From the NCBI RefSeq assembly GCF_022662475.1, contig NZ_JAKNQQ010000004.1, forward strand, positions 186,001-250,000: a stretch of 64,000 nt of DNA, read 5' to 3'. Shown here piece by piece: positions 34,371 through 44,814 of the stretch (position 1 is its first letter; every line of letters begins with the position of its first letter). Under the pieces are notes generated by a model, which had not been told where the DNA came from, searched no databases, and saw nothing but the letters and a program-made list of their open reading frames with translations. The DNA comes from Sphingomonas sp. TREG-RG-20F-R18-01. GTDB lineage: Bacteria > Pseudomonadota > Alphaproteobacteria > Sphingomonadales > Sphingomonadaceae. Made by a program: the position numbers and the translations under genes.

Positions 34371-34793
34371 ATGAACAGCTTTTTGAAGAAGGCCGGTCTC
34401 GGGCTGGCGCTTGCGGCAAGCGCGTTGACGGCGGCGGCGCCGGCCGAGGCGCAGCGCTGGGGCGGATACGGCCGCGGTGGCTGGGGCGGCGGCTACCATG
34501 GCGGCTATCGGCATTACGACAATGGCGCAGGGACGGCGGTCGTCGCCGGAATCGCGGGGCTGGCGATCGGTGCCGCGCTGACGTCCAACCGCAACGACCG
34601 GTATCGCGACGACTATTACCGCCAGCGCGGGTACCAGCCGTATTATGACGACGGCTATTACCGCAGCCACGGCTATTATCCGAACGACGGCTATTACGCC
34701 TATCGCTCGCAGCGGGATTGGGGCCGGTGCTGGGTCGAGCGGCGCTACGATCGCTATTACGACGATTACGTCCGGGTCCGCGTCTGCGATTGA
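34371..34793 (+). CDS. Gly/Tyr-rich exported protein with a glycine-zipper segment
   Basis: A 140-residue protein. A signal peptide (KKAGLGLALAASALTAAAPA) is followed by RWGGYGRGGWGGGYHGGYRH, a hydrophobic glycine-zipper stretch (AVVAGIAGLAIGAALTS), then Tyr/Asp/Arg-rich repeats (DDYYRQRGYQPYYDDGYYRS). It ends with a two-Cys tail (GRCWVERRYDRYYDDYVRVR, VCD) that could form one disulfide. AGGAG lies 7 nt before the ATG. Similar proteins are common in sphingomonad envelopes. Function unknown. Confidence 0.82.
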   Translation: MNSFLKKAGLGLALAASALTAAAPAEAQRWGGYGRGGWGGGYHGGYRHYDNGAGTAVVAGIAGLAIGAALTSNRNDRYRDDYYRQRGYQPYYDDGYYRSHGYYPNDGYYAYRSQRDWGRCWVERRYDRYYDDYVRVRVCD

Positions 34794-34880
34794 TCGCAGC
34801 GTCCGTTCGGGCGGCATGATGACGGCGCGGGCTTCGGTCCGCGCCGTTTTCGTGTCTGGCCTATTGCTGCGTTTTGCGTC

Positions 34881-35159
34881 ATGAGCGCCACCATCATGAC
34901 CGACACCGATCTCCCCCCCGACCGCCTCTCCTCCAACCCGCGCAGCCCGTTCTTCGACGAGGACAAGCTGGCCCGCGGCATCGGCATCCGCTTCAAGGGT
35001 GCCGAGCGCACCGACGTCGAGGAATATTGCCGCTCCGAGGGGTGGATCCGTGTCGCGCTGGGCAAGAAGGTCGACCGGCACGGGCAACCGCTGACGCTCA
35101 AGCTGTCGGGCGAGGTCGAGGCGTGGTTCGAGCGGCCTGCCGACGGCGCCGAGGGCTGA
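34881..35159 (+). CDS. DUF3297 family protein
   Basis: A 92-residue soluble protein matching DUF3297 throughout: PPDRLSSNPRSPFFDEDKLA, RGIGIRFKGAERTDVEEYCR, SEGWIRVALGKKVDRHGQPL, TLKLSGEVEAWFERP. The family is small and uncharacterised. Two starts are possible, at 34881 and at 34896 (MTDTDLPPD); family members usually begin near the second. Neither has a good Shine-Dalgarno sequence. The gene is followed directly by the tandem repeat array. Confidence 0.85.
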   Translation: MSATIMTDTDLPPDRLSSNPRSPFFDEDKLARGIGIRFKGAERTDVEEYCRSEGWIRVALGKKVDRHGQPLTLKLSGEVEAWFERPADGAEG

Positions 35160-35176
35160 GTTTTCTTGGCCCCTTT

Positions 35177-36017
35177 CCCGAAGGGGAGGGGAGTTATGGG
35201 TCAGCGGACGAAAAGCGGCACGACATCACGATAGCGCCGCGTTTCGAGCGGCCGGCCGAGGGTGCTGGCGCCGCAGGGGGCCGGTTTTCCTAGCCCCTCC
35301 CCTTCAGGGGAGGGGTTGGGGTGGGGCCGTGCCGGTTGCCGACCGCCTCGCTGCTGGACTGCCCCACCCCCAGCCCCTCCCCTGAAGGGGAGGGGAGTTA
35401 TAGGTCAGGGGATGAAACGCGGCACGACATCGCGATAGCGCCGCGTTTCGAGCAGTCGGCCGAGGTTGCTGGCGCCGCAGGGGCCGGTTTTCTTAGCCCC
35501 TCCCCTTCAGGGGAGGGGTTGGGGTGGGGCCGTGCCTGTTGCCGACCGCCTGTCTGCTGGACTGCCCCACCCCCAGCCCCTCCCCTGAAGGGGAGGGGAG
35601 TTATGGGTCATTTGACGAAACGCGGCACGACATCGCGATAGCTCCGCGTTTCGAGCGGCCGGCCTGAGGGTGCTGGCGCCGCAGGGGGGCGGTTTGCCTA
35701 GCCCCTCCCCTTTAGGGGAGGGGTTGGAGTGGGGCCGTGCCGGTTGCCGACCGCCTCGCTGCTGGACTGCCCCACCCCCAGCCCCTCCCCTGAAGGGGAG
35801 GGGAGTTATGCGTCAGGGGACGAAACGTGCCACGATATCGCGATAGCTCCGCGTTTCGAGCGGCCGGCCTGAGGGTGCTGACACCGCAGAGGGCGGTTTT
35901 CTTAGCCCCTCCCCTTCAGGGGAGGGGTTGGGGGTGGGGAAGTCCAGCAAAGCGCGCTCTCTGTGAGACACGTCCCCACCCCAACCCCTCCCCTGAAGGG
36001 GAGGGGCTAAGTGGTGG
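35177..36017. repeat. ~204-bp tandem repeat array carrying copies of the LytTR gene 3' end
   Basis: Four head-to-tail units have a period of 203-205 bp, judged by the TCA triplets at 35201, 35405, 35608 and 35813, in step with the true gene stop at 36018. Read on the minus strand, each unit ends like the LytTR protein: unit 4 gives SYRDIVARFVP-stop, unit 3 SYRDVVPRFVK-stop, unit 2 RYRDVVPRFIP-stop and unit 1 RYRDVVPLFVR-stop, against SYRDVVARFVH-stop in the real gene. The rest of each unit holds two facing palindromes (core CTCCCCTGAAGGGGAG) with GGGGTGGGG between. No gene is credible here; plus-strand frames such as PSPSPEGEG are repeat translation. Confidence 0.9.
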
Positions 36018-36818
36018 TCAGTGCACGAAACGCGCCACGACGTCGCGGTACGAGCGCGACACCTTCACCTGTGCGTTCGACTGGAGCACCAGGAAGCATT
36101 CGCCATTGGTGTGCGGCTTCACTTCCTTGACCAGATCGAGGTTGACGATGGTCGAGCGATGCACCCGCTGGAACCGGCGCGGATCGAGGCGCTTCTCGAG
36201 ATCCTTCATCGTTTCGCGCAGGATCAGCGTGTTGTCGCCGGTATAGATGCACATGTAGTCGCCCGCGGCGTCGATCCGCTCGATCGTGTCGACGTCGACC
36301 CGGAAGATCTGTCCGCGATCCTTGATATTGATGAGCTTCTCGAAGCGGTTGGCGGAAACTTGCTCGCCGCCGTCGGTGAGGTTCTCGACCGAATCAGGGG
36401 CGATTTCGGCGATCACTTCCTTGAGGCGGTCGACCTCCTCCGCGCCGCGCTTTTCGGACAGGCGCTGGCGCACGCGGTCGAGCGTATCGGCGAGGCGGCT
36501 CTCCTCGACCGGCTTCATCAGATAATCCACGGCGTCGGTCTCGAACGCCTTGAGCGCGTGGTCGCTATAGGCGGTGACGAAGACGAACAAGGGCGGCTCG
36601 ACCTCCATCAGCCCCTGGACGACCGAAAAGCCGTCGAACCCCGGCATCTGGATGTCGAGGAAAACGAGGTCGGGCTTGTGCGTCTTGATGCTGCGGATCG
36701 CCTCGCGGCCGTTCTGGCAGGTGTCGATGATCTCGATGTCTTCATGCGCCGCCAGCCGGAGCTGAAGCCCCTGGGTGGCGAGTTTCTCGTCGTCGACGAG
36801 GATGGTTCGGATCGTCAT
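36018..36818 (-). CDS. LytTR family response regulator
   Basis: A two-component response regulator of 266 residues. The receiver domain (1-125) has the acidic pocket VDDE, phospho-acceptor Asp in LVFLDIQMPGFDGF (D55), the Thr in FVTAYSD and Lys in LMKPVEE. The LytTR DNA-binding domain (about 160-266) has GQIFRVDVDTIERIDAAGDY, TMKDLEKRLDPRRFQRVHRS, TIVNLDLVKEVKPHTNGECF and SRSYRDVVARF. It overlaps the kinase gene upstream by 4 bases (ATGA), so the pair is translationally coupled. Targets are unknown. Its last codons are the source-like sequence of the adjacent tandem array. Confidence 0.95.
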   Translation of the reverse strand: MTIRTILVDDEKLATQGLQLRLAAHEDIEIIDTCQNGREAIRSIKTHKPDLVFLDIQMPGFDGFSVVQGLMEVEPPLFVFVTAYSDHALKAFETDAVDYLMKPVEESRLADTLDRVRQRLSEKRGAEEVDRLKEVIAEIAPDSVENLTDGGEQVSANRFEKLINIKDRGQIFRVDVDTIERIDAAGDYMCIYTGDNTLILRETMKDLEKRLDPRRFQRVHRSTIVNLDLVKEVKPHTNGECFLVLQSNAQVKVSRSYRDVVARFVH

Positions 36819-37939
36819 GCGGCCTCTTTCTTCGGTTCCTCGAGCTGGAACGGGATTTCAATCTCGACCCCGAATCCGCCCCCCGGGATCGATCGTGTCT
36901 CGAACTTGTGGTCCGGCCCAAACGCCTGGGCCAGTCTCTCCCTGATATTGGCAAGCCCGACCCCGGTGGAAAGGGGTTGGCTCGCGGAAACGCTTGTCCG
37001 AGCCTTGGCTTCGTTCAACCCGGGACCGGTGTCGGATACGACGATCTGCACCCGATCCCCGTTGAGCCGCGCGCTGACGCTGATATCCGCGCCATCTTCC
37101 TGGGGGGTCACCGCGTACTTGATCGCGTTTTCAACGAGCGGCTGGAGCAGCAAGGAGGGCAGGCGCGCGCGCGCCGCGCGCGGGTCGACCTCGAAATGCG
37201 GGCGCAGCCGTTCCTCGAAGCGCATCTTCTCGATCTCGAGATACAGTTTCAGCGTTTCGAATTCCTGCTGGACGGTGACGTGCGCGGTCGGCTCGTTGGC
37301 GAGCGTGTAGCGCAGGAAGGCGGACAGCCGCCCGAGCATCGCATTGGCGCGCTCGGTTTCCTTTAGCAGGACCAGCGTCGAAATGGAATTGAGCGTGTTG
37401 AACAGGAAATGCGGGTTGAGTTGATACCGCAGCATCGCAAGTTGCGCGGAGGAGGCGGTGCTCTCGAGCGTGGCGAGCTGGTCGATCTGTTCCTCGACGA
37501 TCAGGTAGAAATTGATGCCGAAATACAGCGCGGTCCACCCGGCGAGCACGGTGAAGTTGAGGAAGATCGTGCCAAGCACGAGGCTCACCGTCAGCCCCGG
37601 GGTCGAGGACTTGATGAACGAGAAGGAGAAGGCGTCGAGCACCGCGTACAGCAACGTCGCGACCGCCAGGGTCGCGATCGTCAGCAACGCCATCGCGAGC
37701 CGCGGCTGGCGGCGGTACATCTGGTACAGCGTCGAGAGCAGCAGCGTGATGCTGTAGCCGACGATCGATTCGATCACGACCGGGATGATGACCGAGAGTT
37801 CGCTCGCGTTCGATATGCTCGAGACGCCGCGCAGGATCAGATAGCCGGTCCAGCCGGCGGCCTGGAGCGTCCAGAAGGCGCGGCTTTTGTCCTCGAAGAA
37901 CGGCCGCGAGAAAACGGTGGGCTGTGTGGGGAGCGGCAT
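36815..37939 (-). CDS. LytS-type membrane sensor histidine kinase
   Basis: A 374-residue sensor kinase with the His_kinase (PF06580) arrangement. About four transmembrane helices lie in the first 150 residues (IIPVVIESIVGYSITLLLST, ALLTIATLAVATLLYAVLDA, VSLVLGTIFLNFTVLAGWTA). The phospho-acceptor His lies in LRYQLNPHFLFNTLNSISTL (H177). An ATPase domain follows with LLLQPLVENAIKYAV (N box), VVSDTGPGL (G1) and GVGLANIRERL (G2). The ATG at 37939 is used; a longer frame to 38779 reads antisense to the HD-domain gene and is rejected. It should phosphorylate the LytTR regulator encoded directly downstream. Confidence 0.95.
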   Translation of the reverse strand: MPLPTQPTVFSRPFFEDKSRAFWTLQAAGWTGYLILRGVSSISNASELSVIIPVVIESIVGYSITLLLSTLYQMYRRQPRLAMALLTIATLAVATLLYAVLDAFSFSFIKSSTPGLTVSLVLGTIFLNFTVLAGWTALYFGINFYLIVEEQIDQLATLESTASSAQLAMLRYQLNPHFLFNTLNSISTLVLLKETERANAMLGRLSAFLRYTLANEPTAHVTVQQEFETLKLYLEIEKMRFEERLRPHFEVDPRAARARLPSLLLQPLVENAIKYAVTPQEDGADISVSARLNGDRVQIVVSDTGPGLNEAKARTSVSASQPLSTGVGLANIRERLAQAFGPDHKFETRSIPGGGFGVEIEIPFQLEEPKKEAA

Positions 37940-38041
37940 GGCGCGCGTTCTAGCCCGGCTGGCGGGAAGCGCAAAGCGCGCTATGATCCCCGTCATGAGC
38001 TGCGCGTCACGATGCGGCCCCGACCATTGGAGAGGATCGTC

Positions 38042-38662
38042 ATGAACGACATGCCCGACCGCGCGCAGTTCACCGCGATGGAACATGGCACCCAGGCCGA
38101 CTGGCGGATCATCGGCGGGCATTTCGGCGCCTTCGCCAAGACCCTGCCGGATCGTGTGCTGACACATCTGAAGCTGCTCGACGGTGACTATGGCGGGTTC
38201 CCGGTCGACCGGCTGGAGCATTCGCTCCAGACCGCGACGCGCGCGTACCAGGACGGGCGGGACGAGGCGTATGTCGTGATGGCGTTGCTCCACGACATCG
38301 GCGATACGCTGGGGACGTATAACCACCCCGAGATCGCCGCCGCCATGCTGCGGCCGTTCGTGTCGGAGGAACTGCACTGGATCGCCAACACGCACGGCGT
38401 GTTCCAGGGCTATTATTTCTTCCATTACATCGGCGCGGATCGCGATCTGCGCGAGGCGTATCGCGGGCACCCGCATTTCGCGGCGTGCGCGGACTTCTGC
38501 GAGAAATACGACCAGGCGGCGTTCGACCCCGCGTTCGAGAGCGCGCCGCTGTCGTTCTTCGAGCCGATGGTCGGGCGGGTGTTCTCGCGGCCGATCAATT
38601 CGATCTATGCGAAGGCGGCGGCTGAAGCGGGGGCGGGGGCGGGGGTGGGGGTGGGGGCGTAA
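38042..38662 (+). CDS. HD-domain phosphohydrolase-like protein
   Basis: A 206-residue protein of the HD superfamily. The metal-binding pattern is visible as His in LEHSLQTATRAYQDG, the HD pair in VVMALLHDIGDTLGTYNHPE and a later His in LHWIANTHGVFQGYYFFHYI. This spacing resembles the mixed-valent di-iron oxygenase-like HD group (PhnZ/MIOX-type) as much as phosphohydrolases. The substrate is unknown. The last residues, AGAGAGVGVGA, come from a run of five G5 tracts, so the C-terminus looks extended by a simple repeat. The ATG at 38042 (MNDMPDRAQF) is used; the gene is divergent from the kinase gene. Confidence 0.85.
   Translation: MNDMPDRAQFTAMEHGTQADWRIIGGHFGAFAKTLPDRVLTHLKLLDGDYGGFPVDRLEHSLQTATRAYQDGRDEAYVVMALLHDIGDTLGTYNHPEIAAAMLRPFVSEELHWIANTHGVFQGYYFFHYIGADRDLREAYRGHPHFAACADFCEKYDQAAFDPAFESAPLSFFEPMVGRVFSRPINSIYAKAAAEAGAGAGVGVGA
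38629..38657. repeat. five G5 tracts with single-base loops (G-quadruplex-like)
   Basis: Five runs of five Gs are separated by single C or T bases inside the last codons of the HD-domain gene. The pattern exceeds the usual requirement for an intramolecular G-quadruplex and is a slippage-prone simple repeat. Confidence 0.8.
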
Positions 38663-38682
38663 CCCGCCCGGCGTTCCCAACG

Positions 38683-38752
38683 CCGTTCGGGCCGAGCGCA
38701 GTCGAAGCCCCGCTCGAAGCGCGAGCGCTTCCCCTTCGCTCGGGGCGAACGG
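38683..38752. repeat. dispersed inverted repeat (CGTTCGGGCCGAGCG type)
   Basis: The arms CCGTTCGGGCCGAGCG (38683-38698) and CGCTCGGGGCGAACGG (38737-38752) face each other across GCAGTCGAAGCCCCGCTCG. This is a different repeat family from those at 9.8 and 35 kb, and it lies between two convergent genes. Confidence 0.75.
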
Positions 38753-38777
38753 GACGTGGCATGCGCGCTTCCCGGAC

Positions 38778-38812
38778 AAAAAAAGACCGCCGCTCCCCGA
38801 AGGGAACGGCGG
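38778..38812 (-). terminator. rho-independent terminator of the Oar-like receptor gene
   Basis: On the minus strand CCGCCGTTCCC pairs with GGGGAGCGGCGG (one bulge) and is followed by TCTTTTTTTG. It lies about 30 bp after the receptor stop. Confidence 0.85.
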
Positions 38813-38842
38813 CCAGGCATCCAGGAAGCTTCGGAGCGCGGA

Positions 38843-41800
38843 TCAGAACTTGAAACGTGCGCCGATGCGGATCGTGTAGAGCGACTGCGTGACGTTCAGC
38901 ACCTCGTTCGGCTGGACATAGGCCGAGTAGCGATACTGGACGCATGGCTGCGACGAGGTGGTCGCAGCGCGACCGGTCGTTGCCGTGCCCGTCGGAGTTG
39001 CGACGGTCAGGCACTGCACCGTCACGACGCCGGCGACCGCGTCGTTGAAGGTCGGGCTGACCTGGCGCAGGCCACCCCAGTTCTTGTTGAGCAGGTTCGT
39101 GAAGTTGTTGATGTCAGCAAACACCGACACACGCGACCGGCCCACGAAGGTCGGCAGTTCCTGCTCGAGGTGAAGATCGATCACGGTGTTCGCGCGGCTG
39201 CGGGCAATGTTCTTGGCCGCGATCTGACCGCGATAGTTCTTGAGCTTCGTCGCGTTGATCAGTGCCTCGAGCGAGGTCTGGGTCGCGGCGGAGTCGTAGC
39301 TCACGATCGGGTCGCTCGCACCGGTCGGCACGTAGAGCAGATTGGTCGACTGGTTCGCGGTCTGCACGGTGCCGAACACTGCCGAGCGGTTGGCCGTGTT
39401 GTCGAGCATGGTGAAGCTGTACGGCTTGCCCGCGCGGGTCTCGCCGAACAGCTGGAACGTCGTCTTATAGTCGCGGAAGAACGCGTGGTCGTAACCGAGC
39501 GCATACTTATACTGCCACGTCGTCTGCTGATCGGACGTGCCGAGGGCGGCGTGGTTCGGATCGGCCAAGACCTGGAAGCGGTAGTTGGAGTTGATCGTCG
39601 AGGACGACGCGTTGCTGACGTCGCGGACGTCCTGCAACGTGAAGCTGCCCGAAAGCGACAAGCCGAACTTGAACGTCTTGTCGACGCGGATCACGCCGAT
39701 GTGGCTACGGCCCCCCGACGCGTTGGTCGTCAGGATGTCGTAATTGTTGTCGCTGAATCCGCCGGCCCCGGCAATGTTGCCGTACCGCGGACGGCCATCC
39801 GGCAACGTACCGATCACGACCGACCGGATATCGGTGAAGACAACCTGGTCGATGTTCTTCGAGTAATAATAGTCGGCACCGAAGTTGAAGCCGAACAGCG
39901 TGATGTCACCCGACAGCGTTGCCTTGAGCGACCGCGGCAAGTGGAAGTTCGGATCGATCGCGCCCGTGTTGGTGCGCGGCAGCGTCGTGCTCGACGACAC
40001 GTTCGTGGCCTGCGACAGCAGTGCTGCCGGGACGACACCCGTGACGTTGTTCAGCGCGACGTTGCACAGGCTGCCCGCCACGTTGCAGCTCGGATCGAGC
40101 GTGCCGTTCGGCAGGTAGCGATTGACCGTGATCGAGTTGGTGGTGATCGTGTTCGAGAAGCTGTTCGACAGGTAGATGTCGGGCGACCCGCCACCGAAGA
40201 TCCCCGCGCCGCCGCGGACCTTCAGCCCGCGGACCAGGCTGCCGGCATTGTAGGCAAAGCTGATACGCGGCTCGAACTGGTCGAGACCCTTGTAGGTCTT
40301 GGTGTTCGAAAAACCGTAGCGCGAGGTGAAATACGGGTTGAGGATCGGCCGTTCGCCCATCGCGTACATGCTGTAGCGCGCACCGTAGGTGAGGGTCAGA
40401 TCCGGCGTGACCTGCCAATCGTCCTGCAGGCCGCCCGTATATTGCGTGTAGTGGAAGTTCGCGGCAGCGGTGCCCGGGCCGTTGATTTCAGCGGCGTAGA
40501 CGAGCTGGTTGGCCTGGCCGGCGTTGTAGTCGGCGAGCGAGTCGAAGTACCACGACCCAAGGCTGTTCTGGACGAAGTTGTTGAAGGTGCGGTTCTCGGT
40601 CACGTCGAACAGCAGCTTCACTTCGTGATTGCCGGCGCGGTAGCGACCGAGGAACGATCCTTCCCACGTGTCGAAGAACAGCTGGTTGGTCTGGCGCGAG
40701 GTATCCGGCCCGAAGAAGATGCGCGGCGCACCCGTGGCGCAGCTGGTCGGGGTGTTGCCCGACGGGTTGGCAATCGACGTCGGGTCGACGCAGACGCCGA
40801 ACTGTCCCGTGCCGCGGCCCAGCAGAGGCTCCTGGCCACGCGTGTTGTACTTGTACAAACCACGGATTTCGGTCGAGAACTTGTCGGTCCAGTCCGAGTT
40901 CAGCTGAACGATACCGGCGCGCAACAGCTCGGTGAGCGCATAGGCGTTCGAGCTCAGGCCGTAGCTCGGCGTCGACGCGCTGTTGGACGTGTTGTTCTGG
41001 CTGACCAGCGAATCGTACGCGTTGATGTACGACAGCGAGAGCTTCTGGCCGTCGGTGACGTTCCAGTCGATCTGGCCGACGAACTTTTCATCCTTGCGCG
41101 GATTGATCACCAGCGCGTCGCCCGGCTTCACGGCGGAATAGCGGCTCGTCGACGTGATCCCGTTGACGCGGTCGATCAGGCCCTGGTTGAGACCGGGAAT
41201 CTGCCCGACGAGCGTGCTGAACGGCCGCGGGTCGGTGTTGCGCTCGCCCGAAACCATGAAGAACAGCTTGTCGCGGATGATCGGCCCGCTGAGGGTCGCG
41301 CCGTAGGTCTCGCTCTTGTACTTCGGCAGCACGATCTTGGTCGAACCGATCCGGTCGCCCGAAAGGCCGTCGGTGTTCTGCGAGTAGAAGCCCGTGACGT
41401 GATAGTCGTTGGTGCCCTTGAGCAGGATCGTGTCGATCGCGCCCCCTTGGAAACCGCTCTGGCGGAAGTCGTACGGCGCAACCGAGGTCGAGACCTGGCC
41501 GAGCGCGTCGAACGGGACGGGGCCGCGGTTGGTCGGGCTGGCGTCCTGGTTGAGGCCGAACGTATCGCCGACCTGCACACCGTTGATGGTGAAGCGGTTG
41601 TAGCGCGAGTTCACGCCGGCGAAGGCGACAGCACCGCCGCGGTCACCGCTGCTGGCGCGATCGATGTTGGCGAACGGGTCGCGACGCTCGACGTCGCGGA
41701 CGTCGCGGTTGACCGACGCGACCTTGGCGATGTCGGCCTGGGTCAGGATCGTCTGCGGACCGTCGGTCCGCGTGCCAGCGCCGCGGATGCGCGAAGCGGT

Positions 41801-42175
41801 CACGACGATATCGGCGCCTTCGGTGCCGCCCTCGGCCGTCGTCGCGGTCGCGTCCAGATCGACAGGCAGGTTGAAGACCTGCTGCACGACGGTGTAAATG
41901 TCGGTGATGGTCTTGTTGCCCGCCGTGCTGGTCACGGTAACGGTGTATGGACCGCCCGAACGCAGGCCGGAGAAGCTGAACGTACCGTCCGCACCCGTCG
42001 TCGACTGCGACTTCGAACCCGAGTTCACGTCGACCACGGCGATGGTGGCACCGGTCACTGGCTTGCCGCTGCTGGTTACCACGCCACGGATCTGGCTGGT
42101 GGTTTCCTGCGCGCTGGCGGCAGCCGGTATGATCAGCGCCGCTACGGCCGCGCCAAGAAGCAGATTATGTCGCAT
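38843..42175 (-). CDS. Oar-like TonB-dependent receptor with N-terminal carboxypeptidase-regulatory domain
   Basis: A large outer-membrane receptor of 1110 residues. Signal peptide LLLGAAVAALIIPAAASAQE, then an Ig-like carboxypeptidase-regulatory domain (about 25-110: IRGVVTSSGKPVTGATIAVV, GADGTFSFSGLRSGGPYTVT). A plug follows (GADIVVTASRIRGAGTRTDG, NRFTINGVQVGDTFGLN) and a long beta barrel ending in Phe (LYTIRIGARFKF). The layout matches Oar proteins, which in marine bacteria and Myxococcus act in adhesion, protein uptake or protease transport. The substrate is unknown. It is a single gene with its own promoter and terminator. Confidence 0.93.
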   Translation of the reverse strand: MRHNLLLGAAVAALIIPAAASAQETTSQIRGVVTSSGKPVTGATIAVVDVNSGSKSQSTTGADGTFSFSGLRSGGPYTVTVTSTAGNKTITDIYTVVQQVFNLPVDLDATATTAEGGTEGADIVVTASRIRGAGTRTDGPQTILTQADIAKVASVNRDVRDVERRDPFANIDRASSGDRGGAVAFAGVNSRYNRFTINGVQVGDTFGLNQDASPTNRGPVPFDALGQVSTSVAPYDFRQSGFQGGAIDTILLKGTNDYHVTGFYSQNTDGLSGDRIGSTKIVLPKYKSETYGATLSGPIIRDKLFFMVSGERNTDPRPFSTLVGQIPGLNQGLIDRVNGITSTSRYSAVKPGDALVINPRKDEKFVGQIDWNVTDGQKLSLSYINAYDSLVSQNNTSNSASTPSYGLSSNAYALTELLRAGIVQLNSDWTDKFSTEIRGLYKYNTRGQEPLLGRGTGQFGVCVDPTSIANPSGNTPTSCATGAPRIFFGPDTSRQTNQLFFDTWEGSFLGRYRAGNHEVKLLFDVTENRTFNNFVQNSLGSWYFDSLADYNAGQANQLVYAAEINGPGTAAANFHYTQYTGGLQDDWQVTPDLTLTYGARYSMYAMGERPILNPYFTSRYGFSNTKTYKGLDQFEPRISFAYNAGSLVRGLKVRGGAGIFGGGSPDIYLSNSFSNTITTNSITVNRYLPNGTLDPSCNVAGSLCNVALNNVTGVVPAALLSQATNVSSSTTLPRTNTGAIDPNFHLPRSLKATLSGDITLFGFNFGADYYYSKNIDQVVFTDIRSVVIGTLPDGRPRYGNIAGAGGFSDNNYDILTTNASGGRSHIGVIRVDKTFKFGLSLSGSFTLQDVRDVSNASSSTINSNYRFQVLADPNHAALGTSDQQTTWQYKYALGYDHAFFRDYKTTFQLFGETRAGKPYSFTMLDNTANRSAVFGTVQTANQSTNLLYVPTGASDPIVSYDSAATQTSLEALINATKLKNYRGQIAAKNIARSRANTVIDLHLEQELPTFVGRSRVSVFADINNFTNLLNKNWGGLRQVSPTFNDAVAGVVTVQCLTVATPTGTATTGRAATTSSQPCVQYRYSAYVQPNEVLNVTQSLYTIRIGARFKF

Positions 42176-42301
42176 AAATTCCCCCTACAGGATCCGATAC
42201 AAGCGATCCCGGCGGGCCTGTGACCCTGTCCGCGTCGTCTTGCCCGAGCCCCTGCACGGGAAATATTTCGGTTGGATGACATTTCGGGGGAACTTAATGG
42301 A

Positions 42302-42331
42302 AGATTACAATCCGTTCATGGTGCGTTGCAA
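42302..42331 (-). promoter_or_regulatory. candidate promoter of the Oar-like receptor gene
   Basis: The minus strand has TTGCAA (42326-42331), 18 bp, then TAATCT (42302-42307), just past the ligA stop. A leader of about 120 nt and a GGGGG Shine-Dalgarno sequence precede the start codon. Confidence 0.45.
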
Positions 42332-42338
42332 AAAAGCA

Positions 42339-44507
<2,169 letters not shown>

Positions 44508-44512
44508 TCAAG

Positions 44513-44773
44513 TCAATCGTCTTCGCTCGAGTCCATTTCGGCGAGGTGTTTGGCCTCTTCGTTGGTCGAGCGGCGTTCGGCGGTCTTTTCCGCGCGGGAC
44601 GCCATTTCGTCCCAGGCCTTGGCGGCGCGCAACCAGCGGCTGCGGACGTTGTCGAGCGTGGCGGCGGATGCATCGGTTTCGGCCTGGCGGGCACGATCGC
44701 GATAGAACAGGGCTGTAGTGTTCGTCGGAGGTCTCCACGCATGAAAGGAACGAGCCCACCGTGAAGCGAGCAA
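44513..44773 (-). CDS. small helical protein of unknown function
   Basis: The coding part is convincing from ALFYRDRARQAETDASAATL onward (then DNVRSRWLRAAKAWDEMASR, AEKTAERRSTNEEAKHLAEM): charged, helical, like a sphingomonad family of small proteins. The start is not clear. This frame opens with a TTG inside the csp terminator, giving LASRWARSFHAWRPP, which looks non-coding. The neighbouring frame has a plausible head (ATG at 44759, with VETSDEHYSP), so a one-base frameshift near 44715 is possible. It lies 38 bp upstream of ligA. Confidence 0.55.
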   Translation of the reverse strand: MLASRWARSFHAWRPPTNTTALFYRDRARQAETDASAATLDNVRSRWLRAAKAWDEMASRAEKTAERRSTNEEAKHLAEMDSSEDD

Positions 44774-44800
44774 GGGTGCCGCCGAGACGGCGGCACCCCC
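44771..44800 (-). terminator. terminator hairpin after the cold-shock gene
   Basis: A perfect 10-bp stem GGGTGCCGCC/GGCGGCACCC with a 5-nt loop begins 17 bp past the csp stop. It is followed only by TTGCTC, so some readthrough into the small gene and ligA is likely. Confidence 0.7.
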
Positions 44801-44814
44801 GGATCGTAAACCGA

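Noticed and set aside
34281..35087. 268-residue minus-strand frame
   Set aside because: It is antisense to the Gly/Tyr-rich protein and DUF3297 genes and is made of Val/Ile/Ala repeats from the Tyr codons on the other strand.
35177..36017. CRISPR array
   Set aside because: Units are about 204 bp, nearly identical along their whole length, with no short-repeat/unique-spacer alternation and no cas genes.
35321..36246. Plus-strand frames rich in PSPSPEGEG and similar
   Set aside because: These are translations of the palindromic tandem array, a common source of false hypothetical proteins.
37409..38041. N-terminal extension of the HD-domain protein
   Set aside because: It reads antisense through the histidine kinase gene. 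The conserved start is at 38042.
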